DNA of 64,000 nt from Chitinophagaceae bacterium (GCA_947458275.1 CANGYR010000006.1:62001-126000); one strand, 5' to 3'. Positions 1 through 11,988 are shown, numbered from the stretch's first letter. Numbers and translations: made by a program. The notes: generated by a model from the sequence alone, not told the origin.

Positions 1-823
1 TCTTTTCCGGCTTGTTGCCTTCTTTAGTAATCAACAACATTCGGTTGATGGAAGTGCCAGATTTTTTTTTGAAACTGAATTCTACGGCTTTTGATGTCTT
101 AGTTTTTACAAATCCATTATTGGGAGTCGGGGTGTTGGCACCGGAGAGGTAGGCCCCAGATTCAATAATCGGAAGTACATAAAACTCGGTTTTATTTTTC
201 GGGCCCAAACCCAGCATCCAGGAATGATTTTCGGGGAGATGGTCGAGGTTGAAAATTTTTCTGTCTGCAAAAAAATATCCGCTGCTGTAATTTTTTTTGA
301 ATGTTGTATACTTTATATCCACCGATCCACTGGCTTTTGCCACATCAACATAAAACCACTGGTCCGGACTTTGGCCTGTTTGAACAACATTCCAGCAGTG
401 ATTGGGCTCATCGGGAGCATTGTTGATGTCATTGAAATTGTATCTGGTGTAACCATTTACCAATAGACAACGGATGTTTGCCATACTGCACATTTCCTGA
501 AAAAGTAATGCAAATCCATAGGCATTTGTTTTTCTGGATTGTATAACGGAAACAGGATCAGTTTTTTTTCTGTCGTTTGTTTTTACTGACTTGGGGTCTA
601 AAGCGATATTGTTGGCTATCCAGTAGTAAATAGCCATGGCTTTATCAGTCTTGTCCGGAAAGGAAAAGGTGATGGTATCCGCTATGGTAGCAATATTAAA
701 ATTATCAAGAGCGCCCATCGTTTGAATTTGCATTTCAATACGAGAACGCTCCTGATTGTTATTTTGCGCTTGAGCTTGCGAAATCACTATACAAGCGAAA
801 AGATAAAAAATAATTCGCTTCAT
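1..823 (-). CDS. Transglutaminase-like domain protein, secreted (3' end truncated by window edge)
   Basis: Minus-strand reading frame opens at ATG 823 (MKRIIFYLFACIVISQAQAQ signal peptide) and runs off the left edge; contains KTNAYGFALLFQEMCSMANIRCLLVNGYTR...NHCWNVV, a transglutaminase-like C...H pattern. Not in the ORF track because it is open at the edge. Confidence 0.7.
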   Translation of the reverse strand, partial: MKRIIFYLFACIVISQAQAQNNNQERSRIEMQIQTMGALDNFNIATIADTITFSFPDKTDKAMAIYYWIANNIALDPKSVKTNDRKKTDPVSVIQSRKTNAYGFALLFQEMCSMANIRCLLVNGYTRYNFNDINNAPDEPNHCWNVVQTGQSPDQWFYVDVAKASGSVDIKYTTFKKNYSSGYFFADRKIFNLDHLPENHSWMLGLGPKNKTEFYVLPIIESGAYLSGANTPTPNNGFVKTKTSKAVEFSFKKKSGTSINRMLLITKEGNKPEK

Positions 824-835
824 TGAAATCGGTTG

Positions 836-1198
836 TTATTTAGGCTGTTTGCCGCCGCTTAATTCATAGTACTTCTTAAGCTGGTCAGCAGTTAAGATAG
901 CTTTAATCTCTTCAATATTCTTATTGCGTAAAGATGCAAATTTTTCTTTCTTTTGGGCAGGAGTAATCGTTGCATCTGATTCTACAGCATCTCTGGATGA
1001 TTTGTATTGAAGATTAACAGTTTTTAATTTAATCTTCTGTGCATCGGTGAGATCAAGTTTTTTGATGATTTCTTTTCTGTCTGAAGTTAAAAGACTCGAA
1101 GCCGGGATTTTAGCATCTTTTGTCAGCTTGTTGGCAGTTTGTCCGATGCTGGTTAATGAAATTGTCAAAGCAAGGGCAATTGAAAATACTTTTATCAT
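836..1198 (-). CDS. Small secreted protein, Spy/CpxP-like Ala/Lys-rich helix
   Basis: Signal peptide, then LTDAQKIKLKTVNLQYKSSRDA...ILTADQLKKYYEL. Confidence 0.6.
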   Translation of the reverse strand: MIKVFSIALALTISLTSIGQTANKLTKDAKIPASSLLTSDRKEIIKKLDLTDAQKIKLKTVNLQYKSSRDAVESDATITPAQKKEKFASLRNKNIEEIKAILTADQLKKYYELSGGKQPK

Positions 1199-1230
1199 AG
1201 TTATATTTTTGGGGTAAAAGTATGAAAAAA

Positions 1231-1256
1231 AGCCCTCCGAAAAACAGAGGGCTTTG
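1231..1256 (-). terminator. Rho-independent terminator downstream of glnN
   Basis: AAAGCCCTC-loop-GAGGGCTTT stem, followed by a T-tract on the minus strand. Confidence 0.75.
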
Positions 1257-1268
1257 ATATAGGTTGAA

Positions 1269-3464
1269 TTATCTTAAAAATAACAATTCGCGGTATTTTG
1301 GCAGCGGCCATAGGCTGTCATCAATCAATACTTCCAGTTTATCGGTGCGGTAACGAATAATATCGAAGTATTTACCTTTTACTTCATCGCAATACGCGAT
1401 AGCTTTTTCTCTCGAATGGGCGATATCATTAGCTTTTTTCCTCGCCTCTATCATACTTTTAACGTTTGTACTAATGACATTTATATGTTCATTGATTTTT
1501 TCGAGTATTTCTTTCTGTGCATGGTAGGTATCCGCTGAAAGACCAGCCTCTTTGAGACCTCTGATATTTTCAATCAGTGAATTTTGATATTTGAGCGCAG
1601 CGGGGATGATTTGAGTAGTAGCCAATTCTCCCATCACCCTTGCTTCAATTTGCACCTTTTTAATGTAAGCTTCCAGCATAATTTCATGTCTTGCTTCCAG
1701 TTCAAGGTGGTTGTAGATATGATGGTCTTCAAACAATTTTTTGGCTTTATCCGAAGCATAGGCATCTAAAGACTCAGGAGTTGTTTTGACATTTGGAAGT
1801 CCTCTTTTAGCAGCTTCTTTTTCCCACTCTTCACTGTAGCCGTCGCCTTCAAACAATACCTTTTTACTTTCAACAATGTACTTCTGAATGATTTGCATGA
1901 TGGCTACTTCTTTTTTGTCACCTTTTTCAATCAACGCATCTACATCTTTTTTGAAATTGGTAAGTGTTTCAGCCATGATAGTATTCAATACGGTCATTGG
2001 TACGGCACAGTTTGCAGAAGATCCTACCGCGCGGAATTCAAATTTATTTCCTGTAAATGCAAAAGGAGAAGTCCTGTTTCTGTCTGTATTATCAAGCATC
2101 AGCTCAGGGATGCTTTTGTGAATATCCAGCTTTAGTATTGCCTCATCAGTTTCATCGAAGTTGCCGCTTACTCTTTTTTCAATTTGTTGCAAAACTTCGG
2201 TCAGATATTTTCCTATAAAAATTGAGATGATGGCAGGAGGTGCTTCGTTGGCTCCAAGTCTGTGGTCGTTGCCCGCACTCGCAATAGCTGCTCTCAATAA
2301 TTCAGCATAATCATGAACTGCTTTGATGGTGTTCACAAAGAAAGTAAGGAACATCAAATTTGTTTTGGGAGTTTTTCCGGGAGCAAGAAGGTTTACTCCG
2401 GTATCTGTGCTCATACTCCAGTTGTTGTGCTTACCACTTCCATTGATACCTGCGAATGGTTTTTCGTGCAGTAATACCATCAAATTGTGACGTTTGGCCA
2501 CACGGGTCATTACATCCATTAGCAGGGTGTTATGATCTACTGCAAGGTTCAGCTCTTCATATATAGGCGCACATTCAAACTGCGCGGGTGCTACTTCATT
2601 GTGGCGGGTGCGTAAGGGGATACCCAGGCGATAAGATTCGGTTTCAAAATCTTTCATAAAAGCGTATACGCGTTCGGGTATTGCTCCGAAATAATGATCT
2701 TCCAACTGTTGTCCTTTTGCAGGCGCATGTCCGAAGACAGTTCTTCCGGTAAGAAGAAGATCAGGTCTCGCAGTGGCCAATCCGGCATCCACCAGGAAAT
2801 ATTCCTGTTCCCAACCAAGGGTCGCATTTACTTTGGATACGTTTTTGTCAAAATACTGGCAAACATCTACAGCTGCTTTGTCCAAAGCTACTACAGCTTT
2901 AATCAAAGGCGTTTTAGTGTCGAGAGATTCTCCGGTATAAGATACAAATATGGTAGGTATGCAAAGTGTTTTTCCTTGTCCGGTTTCCATTACAAAAGCA
3001 GGAGAGGATGGGTCCCATGCTGTATATCCTCTTGCTTCAAATGTTGCTCTCAATCCTCCGCTAGGAAATGATGAGGCATCGGGCTCTTGTTGTATAAGCG
3101 CGCCTCCGTCAAATTCCTGAATGGCAGTACCATCACCTTTTAATGTAAAGAATGAATCGTGCTTTTCAGCAGAAAGACCCGTTAGTGGCTGAAACCAGTG
3201 AGTGAAATGGGAAACCCCTTTTTCTTCAGCCCATGCTTTCATTCCGTTGGCAATGTTGTTGCCCATAGCACGGTCTATTTTTTTCCCTCCGGAGGTAGAG
3301 GCCAGCAGACTTTTGTATGCATCATCACTAAGATAATGTCTGGCTGTTTTTAGCGTAAAGACGTTCTCATTAAAAATTGAAGTAACTTTTTCAGATGATT
3401 TTACTTCGTAGCTGATCGCATTTTTAGCGATGTTTTTAATTGCTGTAAATCTTATTGAGCTCAT
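1269..3464 (-). CDS. glnN: Glutamine synthetase type III
   Basis: MSSIRFTAIKN start preferred over the longer ORF start at 3506; GSIII motifs GWEQEYFLVD, LLHEKPFAGINGSGKHNNWS, NRTSPFAFTGNKFEFRAVGSS. Confidence 0.93.
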   Translation of the reverse strand: MSSIRFTAIKNIAKNAISYEVKSSEKVTSIFNENVFTLKTARHYLSDDAYKSLLASTSGGKKIDRAMGNNIANGMKAWAEEKGVSHFTHWFQPLTGLSAEKHDSFFTLKGDGTAIQEFDGGALIQQEPDASSFPSGGLRATFEARGYTAWDPSSPAFVMETGQGKTLCIPTIFVSYTGESLDTKTPLIKAVVALDKAAVDVCQYFDKNVSKVNATLGWEQEYFLVDAGLATARPDLLLTGRTVFGHAPAKGQQLEDHYFGAIPERVYAFMKDFETESYRLGIPLRTRHNEVAPAQFECAPIYEELNLAVDHNTLLMDVMTRVAKRHNLMVLLHEKPFAGINGSGKHNNWSMSTDTGVNLLAPGKTPKTNLMFLTFFVNTIKAVHDYAELLRAAIASAGNDHRLGANEAPPAIISIFIGKYLTEVLQQIEKRVSGNFDETDEAILKLDIHKSIPELMLDNTDRNRTSPFAFTGNKFEFRAVGSSANCAVPMTVLNTIMAETLTNFKKDVDALIEKGDKKEVAIMQIIQKYIVESKKVLFEGDGYSEEWEKEAAKRGLPNVKTTPESLDAYASDKAKKLFEDHHIYNHLELEARHEIMLEAYIKKVQIEARVMGELATTQIIPAALKYQNSLIENIRGLKEAGLSADTYHAQKEILEKINEHINVISTNVKSMIEARKKANDIAHSREKAIAYCDEVKGKYFDIIRYRTDKLEVLIDDSLWPLPKYRELLFLR

Positions 3465-3599
3465 TTTTTGGAAATTTAAGCCACAAAGTAATGGATTAAA
3501 TTCCAAAAAATCAATTTAATTGATAAGTCAGGCTTTAAAATGGCCTAAATCTTGAACAATAATACATATATTATAAATAATAATATTTTATATAAAGAA

Positions 3600-4844
3600 T
3601 CAAGTTATTCTTTTAAATCCATTAATCGCAGCCAATAAAGGTGTGATTATCAATGGCAGATAGGTGCTTTTGTATCTTACAATGGAGCTGGAATTGGGGA
3701 CTATATATCCTATAAGTAAGAAAATGGTAAAACAAAAGAAAATACAAAAAAGCAGAAAATGATTTCGAAAAAGTATTTTGATGTTGCCTCTGAACAAAGC
3801 CATAATGAAAATGATAATGTAAATGAACAGCTCGATTGCCCAATAAGGCGTAAATTTTCCTCCTTTATCCCATAAATAAGGTTTTAAAAAACCGTGATTC
3901 AAAGCCTGAGGTAAATTAGACAAGAAGCTGCCGATAGTAGGCTCCAGATTATTGACAGTTAACTGAGAAGCTGCTTTATCCAGATGCATAAAGTCATGCT
4001 GTCGGTTGCTGATAATGGCAAGTGGCTGTATTGAAGGAAAAAAGAATGAAATGAGTAATAATATAACTAACATCGACGAATAAACGAAAATAAATGATTT
4101 CAATGGAGTCGACTTGCTAAATTTATTACTGATTGTCAGTGAAAGTAGAGCAGGGATGAGTGCAATGAATAAAAAATTCCGCATCAGCAATAAAATCACA
4201 AGCGAAGAAACTAAAATGAATGATTTTTTATATGAAGCTTTTTCTCTTATTATAAAATAAAGAGCATAAAAAAACAATCCCAGAAAAGTAAATACGATTA
4301 GGTCTTTATGCATGGCAGAAGAAAAGAACAGCGTAGAGGGCAAAAGAAAACTTCCTATTAATACAGCCGACTTTTTATCGGGAAACATATCTTTAAATAT
4401 CCGGTAAAAAGCCACAGGGCCAAGTATGCCCAAGATATTAAAAAACAAAGTGTTGGTATAAATAAATCCTCTGCTGAATATATTGCAGATGGCCAGGATT
4501 TTAATTACTAAAGTTGTTCTCAAATCATTCCAGAATGAGTTGGTGGTACTGAAAAATCCCCCATATTCATTACTATAATTTGACTGGAAAATATCCAGGA
4601 AGAATAACTTTGGCTTGTTTAAAAGTATATCATACTCAATCAGCGATTCACGATGCAGACTCCAATAATCATTTGGTAAAGAAAAATAAGCGGGCAACCA
4701 TACTGCAATTATTCCGGCAGCCAATCTAACGATAAATAAAATAAGGATTGTTTTCGTTGATAAGCCTGCTTTTTTTACAAACGGTATCCTTGTAACAATC
4801 AAACATGCTGCTGCCAGGTACAATAAAAACAAAAAGTAATTCAA
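3600..4844 (-). CDS. Multi-pass membrane protein of unknown function
   Basis: 414-aa ORF with many hydrophobic helices; resembles surface-polysaccharide/glycosyltransferase-type membrane proteins. Confidence 0.6.
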   Translation of the reverse strand: MNYFLFLLYLAAACLIVTRIPFVKKAGLSTKTILILFIVRLAAGIIAVWLPAYFSLPNDYWSLHRESLIEYDILLNKPKLFFLDIFQSNYSNEYGGFFSTTNSFWNDLRTTLVIKILAICNIFSRGFIYTNTLFFNILGILGPVAFYRIFKDMFPDKKSAVLIGSFLLPSTLFFSSAMHKDLIVFTFLGLFFYALYFIIREKASYKKSFILVSSLVILLLMRNFLFIALIPALLSLTISNKFSKSTPLKSFIFVYSSMLVILLLISFFFPSIQPLAIISNRQHDFMHLDKAASQLTVNNLEPTIGSFLSNLPQALNHGFLKPYLWDKGGKFTPYWAIELFIYIIIFIMALFRGNIKILFRNHFLLFCIFFCFTIFLLIGYIVPNSSSIVRYKSTYLPLIITPLLAAINGFKRIT

Positions 4845-4915
4845 CGCCGGTTAATTTGTGGGAAGATAGTTAAAATATTTACTTCTTGGATACTTGCTTC
4901 ATGAGGTTCTGTAAT

Positions 4916-4923
4916 TACATTTG
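4916..4923 (+). promoter_or_regulatory. Bacteroidota -7 motif TACATTTG upstream of purL
   Basis: Exact match to TAnnTTTG, 28 bp upstream of the ATG, with TTG about 20 bp further upstream. Confidence 0.5.
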
Positions 4924-4951
4924 CAAAAAAAAATTATAACCTCACTCCTTT

Positions 4952-7168
4952 ATGGAAATTACAGCAAAAACAGCAGCCCAATTAAGAATTACAGAAGAAG
5001 AATTTGAACTTATTAAATCCAAACTGGGCAGGACACCGAATTTTACTGAATTGTGTGCATTCAGCGGAATGTGGAGTGAGCATTGCAGTTACAAAAACTC
5101 AATAAAATGGCTCAAAACTTTACCCCGTGATGGTAAAAAAATGCTTGTCAAAGCAGGGGAAGAGAATGCTGGATTGATGGATATCGGAGACGGGTATGGG
5201 GTTGTTTTTAAAATTGAGTCCCACAATCACCCCTCGGCCATTGAGCCATTTCAGGGTGCGGCTACTGGTGTAGGCGGAATCAATAGAGATATTTTTACAA
5301 TGGGGGCTCGTCCGATAGCATCATTGAATTCACTCCGTTTTGGAAATCTTTCCGAAGCAAAAACTCGGCATCTGCTATCCGGTGTTGTGCATGGCATAGG
5401 TCATTACGGCAACTGCTTCGGCGTACCAACGGTTGGCGGCGAAATTTATTTTGAAAATTGCTACTACACTAATCCGTTAGTAAATGCCATGAGCGTAGGA
5501 ATTGTCAAAAATGGGGAGACGGTTTCGGCTACGGCAGAGGGTACGGGCAATCCTGTATTTTTTGTCGGCAGCGCCACCGGTAAAGACGGAATAGGCGGAG
5601 CTTCTTTTGCCAGCGCTGAAATTACGGAAGACAGTGCCGAAGATTTGCCTGCCGTTCAGGTGGGAGATCCGTTTCAGGAAAAAAAATTATTAGAGGCATG
5701 TCTGGAAGTTATACAAACCGGCGCAGTGGTGGGAATGCAGGACATGGGCGCGGCCGGTATCATTTGTTCAACCGCTGAAATGAGCGCAAAGGGCAATGCA
5801 GGAATGCGAATTGAACTGGATAAAGTTCCTATGCGTCAGTCAAACATGAAGGCCTGGGAACTGTTACTTAGTGAGAGCCAGGAGAGAATGTTGCTGGTAG
5901 TGAAGAAAGGGGAAGAGAAATCAGTTCTGGATGTTTTTGAAAAATGGGATCTTCCCTGCAGTCATATCGGAGAGGTAACCGGTGACGGTTTGCTACAATT
6001 CTATATGAATGGAGAGTTGGAAGCAGTTATCCCTGCGCACGAATTGGTTCTTGGCGGTGGCGCTCCTCAGTATGAGCGTGCTTATTCCAAGCCTGAATAT
6101 CTCAAAAAGATAGAAGCATTTGATGTTAATTCAATTGTAGATGATAAAGACATAAAATCTATCGCTGAAAAATTGGTTGCACTTCCCAATATTGCCAGCA
6201 AGCGCTGGGTATATGATCAGTACGACAGTATGGTGGGTACCGGTAATACCAATACCAATTCCCCCAGCGACGCTGCCGTAGTAATCGCCAAGCCCACCAA
6301 CAAAGCACTTGCCCTCACTACAGATTGCAACAGCCGTTATGTGTTTGCAGATCCTTACAAAGGCGCCATGATTGCAGTGGCAGAAGCTGCCAGAAATATT
6401 GTCTGCAGCGGCGGAGAACCATTGGGCGTGACCAACTGCCTGAATTTTGGAAATCCCTACGACCCCCAGGTGTATTATCAGTTTGTTCATGCCATACAAG
6501 GAATGGGAGAGGCCTGCAGAAAATTTGATACACCTGTCACCGGCGGAAATGTAAGTTTTTACAATCAGTCTCCCGATGGGCCTGTCTATCCCACACCCAC
6601 CATCGGAATGGTAGGCTTGCTGAATGATATCAGCGATAAAATGACACTGGATTTCAAAGAGGCCGGTGATTTGATTTATGTGCTCGGTCATTTGAAAAAT
6701 GATATTCACTCATCAGAGTATCTTCATAAAATAATTGGCGAGGAATTTTCTCCGGCTCCGTATTTTGATTTGGAGGAGGAGTATGCTGTGCAACAACTGG
6801 TTCTTCAGTTAATCAGAAAAAAAATGATTGCCTCTGCACACGATGTCAGTGAAGGCGGACTGTTGATTTCTTTACTGGAAAGCGCTTTTAATCGTTCGAT
6901 GGGATTTGAGGTGAGTCAGACTGATAAAAATATCCGAACAGATGCATATTGGTTTGGTGAGGCACAAGGTAGAATAGTTGTTTCGGTAAAACCTTCAATG
7001 GTAGATTCATTTCTTCAACTGCTCAATGCTCAATCAGTGCCATTCGCTCAGTTGGGAGTGGTAACATCAAGAGAAGTGACAGTAGAAAAATCAAATTTTG
7101 GAGCAATTTCGGATTGGAAAAAAATGTATGATAATTCCATTGGAAATGTAATGTCTGTTTCAAATTAA
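4952..7168 (+). CDS. purL: Phosphoribosylformylglycinamidine synthase subunit PurL (small form)
   Basis: 738 aa; FSGMWSEHCSYKNS, KIESHNHPSAIEPFQGAATGVGGI, ALTTDCNSRYVFADP. Confidence 0.95.
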   Translation: MEITAKTAAQLRITEEEFELIKSKLGRTPNFTELCAFSGMWSEHCSYKNSIKWLKTLPRDGKKMLVKAGEENAGLMDIGDGYGVVFKIESHNHPSAIEPFQGAATGVGGINRDIFTMGARPIASLNSLRFGNLSEAKTRHLLSGVVHGIGHYGNCFGVPTVGGEIYFENCYYTNPLVNAMSVGIVKNGETVSATAEGTGNPVFFVGSATGKDGIGGASFASAEITEDSAEDLPAVQVGDPFQEKKLLEACLEVIQTGAVVGMQDMGAAGIICSTAEMSAKGNAGMRIELDKVPMRQSNMKAWELLLSESQERMLLVVKKGEEKSVLDVFEKWDLPCSHIGEVTGDGLLQFYMNGELEAVIPAHELVLGGGAPQYERAYSKPEYLKKIEAFDVNSIVDDKDIKSIAEKLVALPNIASKRWVYDQYDSMVGTGNTNTNSPSDAAVVIAKPTNKALALTTDCNSRYVFADPYKGAMIAVAEAARNIVCSGGEPLGVTNCLNFGNPYDPQVYYQFVHAIQGMGEACRKFDTPVTGGNVSFYNQSPDGPVYPTPTIGMVGLLNDISDKMTLDFKEAGDLIYVLGHLKNDIHSSEYLHKIIGEEFSPAPYFDLEEEYAVQQLVLQLIRKKMIASAHDVSEGGLLISLLESAFNRSMGFEVSQTDKNIRTDAYWFGEAQGRIVVSVKPSMVDSFLQLLNAQSVPFAQLGVVTSREVTVEKSNFGAISDWKKMYDNSIGNVMSVSN

Positions 7169-7176
7169 TCTTACAA

Positions 7177-8172
7177 ATGCCATTCATGCAAAAAGATTCA
7201 ATGATCGTCATAACAGGCGCTGCCGGATTTATTGGCAGTTGCATGGTTGGATTTCTCAATGAACAAGGCTATGAAAATCTTATTTTGGTAGATGAATTTG
7301 ATGACGAAAAAAAATCGCTCAATCTGCGGAATAAAAAATTTTCATATAAAGTTGAAAGAGATGATTTTTTTGAATGGCTGGACAGAGAGAATGTGGTCCC
7401 CTCTTTTGTATATCATTTGGGCGCGCGAACAGACACTACAGAATTTGATTATGCGGTACATCAAAAATTGAATGTGGATTATTCCATAAGAGTATGGCAA
7501 TATTGTACTGCTCATTCCGTGCCCCTGGTCTATGCTTCCTCTGCAGCTACCTACGGAGATGGGAATCTGGGGTATGATGATGATCACGCAATCATTGAAA
7601 AGCTTTCCCCCCTGAATCCTTATGGGGAGTCTAAAAATAATTTTGATAAATGGGTGTTGCAACAAGATGCAGCTCCTCCCTCATGGGCAGGATTGAAGTT
7701 TTTTAATGTCTACGGCCCCAATGAATATCACAAAGGCAGAATGGCAAGCGTTATTTTTCATTCTTACAATCAAATTATCCGGGATGGAGTGGTGAAACTT
7801 TTTAAATCTCATAAGGACGGGTATGAAGACGGAAAGCAGTTGCGCGATTTTATTTATGTAAATGATATCTGTAAAGTTTGTTACTGGCTGATGCAGGAAT
7901 CCGCTCAGGTGCCGTCGGGAATTTACAACCTTGGCACAGGTAAGGCCAGGACCTTTATTGATCTTGTAAAAGCCACATATCATGCAATGAAAAGAGACCC
8001 TGAGATTAATTTCATAGATATGCCTGTGGACATCAGGGAAAAGTACCAGTATTTTACCGAAGCAAATATGAAAAAACTCCGTGATGCCGGCTACAGCGCT
8101 GATTTCTTTTCCCTGGAAGATGGGGTAGATGACTATGTCAGAAATTATTTGTCGGTAAATATTTTCTATTAA
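7177..8172 (+). CDS. hldD: ADP-L-glycero-D-manno-heptose-6-epimerase
   Basis: MIVITGAAGFIGS; YVYASSAATYGDG; NPYGESKNNFD; KFFNVYGPNEYHKGRMASV; true start may be the ATG at 7201. Confidence 0.9.
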   Translation: MPFMQKDSMIVITGAAGFIGSCMVGFLNEQGYENLILVDEFDDEKKSLNLRNKKFSYKVERDDFFEWLDRENVVPSFVYHLGARTDTTEFDYAVHQKLNVDYSIRVWQYCTAHSVPLVYASSAATYGDGNLGYDDDHAIIEKLSPLNPYGESKNNFDKWVLQQDAAPPSWAGLKFFNVYGPNEYHKGRMASVIFHSYNQIIRDGVVKLFKSHKDGYEDGKQLRDFIYVNDICKVCYWLMQESAQVPSGIYNLGTGKARTFIDLVKATYHAMKRDPEINFIDMPVDIREKYQYFTEANMKKLRDAGYSADFFSLEDGVDDYVRNYLSVNIFY

Positions 8173-8409
8173 TTTCAGAAAAATTTTCTCCTGCAAAAAA
8201 AATCATCCTATCTTTACACGACCTCTCGGAAGTTTTTTATTCCCTCGGTCATTTTTCTGATCTATTACAGTTTTATATTGGCGACTGCTAAATATTTAGT
8301 TACTGTGTGATAGCCTGTATTGATCTTGAACGCATATAGAATTCGACTCTACATGCTTAATGTTTTTTGGGGTTTAAATTTTGACTTTTAAATTTTGAAT
8401 TTATAATAA

Positions 8410-10056
<1,647 letters not shown>

Positions 10057-10066
10057 TATTCTTGCG

Positions 10067-10074
10067 TAACTTTG
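10067..10074 (+). promoter_or_regulatory. TAACTTTG -7 motif for the SpoU methyltransferase gene
   Basis: Exact TAnnTTTG only 4 nt before the ATG at 10079. Confidence 0.5.
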
Positions 10075-10078
10075 CCAA

Positions 10079-10612
10079 ATGCAGAAATTGAGCATGGCTG
10101 AGCTGAACAGAAAATCACCGGAGGAATTCAAACGCTCAGAAAAAACTCCGCTTATCGCAGTACTGGAAAATATTCGCAGTGCTTATAATGTCGGCAGCTT
10201 ATTCAGAACTGCAGATGCTTTTCTGCTGGAAGCCATTTACATCACAGGTTACACAGCCCGACCTCCTCATAAAGAAATAAAAAAAACAGCGCTCGGCGCC
10301 GAAGAAACTGTCTCCTGGGAATATTTCCCCAATGCAATGGTAGCTATTGAATCGTTGAAATTAAATGGGTATAAAGTATTTGCTGTTGAGCAGGTAAGGG
10401 ACAGTATTTCTCTGGAAAAGTTCATAGCCGATAAAAATGAAAAAATCGCCGTTGTTTTCGGTAATGAAGTATCGGGTGTTGAACAGGATACTATTTTAAA
10501 TTGCGACGGATGCATCGAAATACCTCAGCTGGGGATGAAGCACTCATTAAACATTGCTACAGCTGCAGGTGTTGTATTATGGGAAATAGTTAGAAACAGA
10601 CTTCATTCATAA
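10079..10612 (+). CDS. TrmH/SpoU-family RNA methyltransferase
   Basis: ENIRSAYNVGSLFRTADAF; VFGNEVSGVEQDTI; PQLGMKHSLNIATAAGVVLWE. Confidence 0.9.
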   Translation: MQKLSMAELNRKSPEEFKRSEKTPLIAVLENIRSAYNVGSLFRTADAFLLEAIYITGYTARPPHKEIKKTALGAEETVSWEYFPNAMVAIESLKLNGYKVFAVEQVRDSISLEKFIADKNEKIAVVFGNEVSGVEQDTILNCDGCIEIPQLGMKHSLNIATAAGVVLWEIVRNRLHS

Positions 10613-10624
10613 TTTTTCGTATCA

Positions 10625-11494
10625 ATGCGAACATTAAAAAAATATCTCTCACTCATAAAGTTTTCCCATACCATTTTCGCGATGCCATTTGCGTTAATTG
10701 GTTTCTCGCTCGGGTTAAAAGCTAATAGTATTCAATCAGACAGCAGACAATTAGCATATAAATTTATTGCAGTTGTTTTTTGTATGGTTTTTGCAAGAAG
10801 TGCTGCAATGGCATTTAACCGGTATCTTGATAAAAATATAGATGCTAAAAATCCCCGCACCGCCATCAGAGAAATTCCTGCCGGTAAAATAAAGCCTTCT
10901 CACGCGTTGGCATTTACCATTCTGTGCTCTTTGTTATTCATCATCAGCGCCTGGTATATTAATTCGCTTTGTTTTTATCTCAGCTTTCTTGCGCTGTTTG
11001 TTATTTTATTCTATAGTTATACAAAAAGATTCACTGCTTTGTGCCATCTGGTATTAGGGCTTGGGCTAAGTCTGGCTCCAATCGGTGCATATATTGCACT
11101 GACTGAAACGTTTGACCTCTTGCCACTGCTTTTCTCTTTCATTGTTTTGTGCTGGGTCAGCGGTTTCGATATTATTTATTCTATGCAGGATGAAGAGTTC
11201 GATAAATCACAGCAGCTTCATTCGATTCCTGCGGTCGTTGGAAAAAAGAATGCACTAAGAATATCTGTTTGTCTTCATTTGATTACCGGTATGCTTGTAA
11301 TCTATGCCGGATTTTTTGGGCAATTCAGTTATTTTTACTGGATTGGAGCAATTGTTTTCCTGGGGATGTTGATTTATCAGCATTCTATCGTAAAGCCGAA
11401 TGACTTAAGTAAAGTTAATGTCGCATTTATGACAGCCAATGGAATTGCTTCAGTAGTATTGGCTGTTTTTGTTTTACTGGATTTATTTTTTTAA
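10625..11494 (+). CDS. UbiA-family prenyltransferase
   Basis: KFSHTIFAMPFALIGF; FNRYLDKNIDAKNPRT; YSMQDEEFDKSQ. Confidence 0.88.
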   Translation: MRTLKKYLSLIKFSHTIFAMPFALIGFSLGLKANSIQSDSRQLAYKFIAVVFCMVFARSAAMAFNRYLDKNIDAKNPRTAIREIPAGKIKPSHALAFTILCSLLFIISAWYINSLCFYLSFLALFVILFYSYTKRFTALCHLVLGLGLSLAPIGAYIALTETFDLLPLLFSFIVLCWVSGFDIIYSMQDEEFDKSQQLHSIPAVVGKKNALRISVCLHLITGMLVIYAGFFGQFSYFYWIGAIVFLGMLIYQHSIVKPNDLSKVNVAFMTANGIASVVLAVFVLLDLFF

Positions 11495-11511
11495 GATAAG
11501 TTAATGATTTA

Positions 11512-11928
11512 ATGGCAAGAATTTTAGCAATAGATTATGGAGGTAAAAGAACGGGAATAGCTGTTACCGATCCTTTGCAAATTATTGCAACAGGACTGAA
11601 GACTATTGCTTCAGCTGATTTGATTTCTTTTTTAAAAACATATCTGAAAGAAGAAGAAGTCGAACTCATAATTATCGGTATGCCCAAAAACTGGGATGAA
11701 TCAGATACACACGGCACTCCCTTGGTGAAAGAAGCCATAAAAAAAATCAACAAAGATTTTCCTCAAATGAAAGTTAAAGAGGTCGATGAGCGCTATACTT
11801 CAAAAATGGCAAAAGATGCCATGCTTCAAATGGGACTCAAGAAAAAAGACCGAAGGAATAAGGGTATTGTTGATGAAATAGCCGCTACTATCATGTTACA
11901 GGAGTACATGCAATCTCAGTCTTCATAA
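11512..11928 (+). CDS. ruvX: RuvX/YqgF Holliday junction resolvase-like
   Basis: MARILAIDYGGKRTGIAVTDP; VDERYTSKMA; GIVDEIAATIMLQEYM. Confidence 0.92.
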   Translation: MARILAIDYGGKRTGIAVTDPLQIIATGLKTIASADLISFLKTYLKEEEVELIIIGMPKNWDESDTHGTPLVKEAIKKINKDFPQMKVKEVDERYTSKMAKDAMLQMGLKKKDRRNKGIVDEIAATIMLQEYMQSQSS

Positions 11929-11980
11929 GAAATCGCCTCTCTGATCTGATAATCATCTTGTGTGTTAGCCCTATATCTGC

Positions 11981-11988
11981 TAAATTTG
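11981..11988 (+). promoter_or_regulatory. TAAATTTG -7 motif upstream of def
   Basis: Exact TAnnTTTG; TTGTG about 20 bp upstream. Confidence 0.45.

Noticed and set aside
224-466. 80-aa plus-strand ORF near the left edge
   Set aside because: Antisense to the transglutaminase-like CDS that continues off the left edge.
6131-6709. 192-aa minus-strand ORF inside purL
   Set aside because: Lies antisense to a well-supported conserved CDS; shadow ORF. The same holds for 7681-8196, 9637-9933, 22061-22369, 53606-54001 and other small overlapping ORFs.
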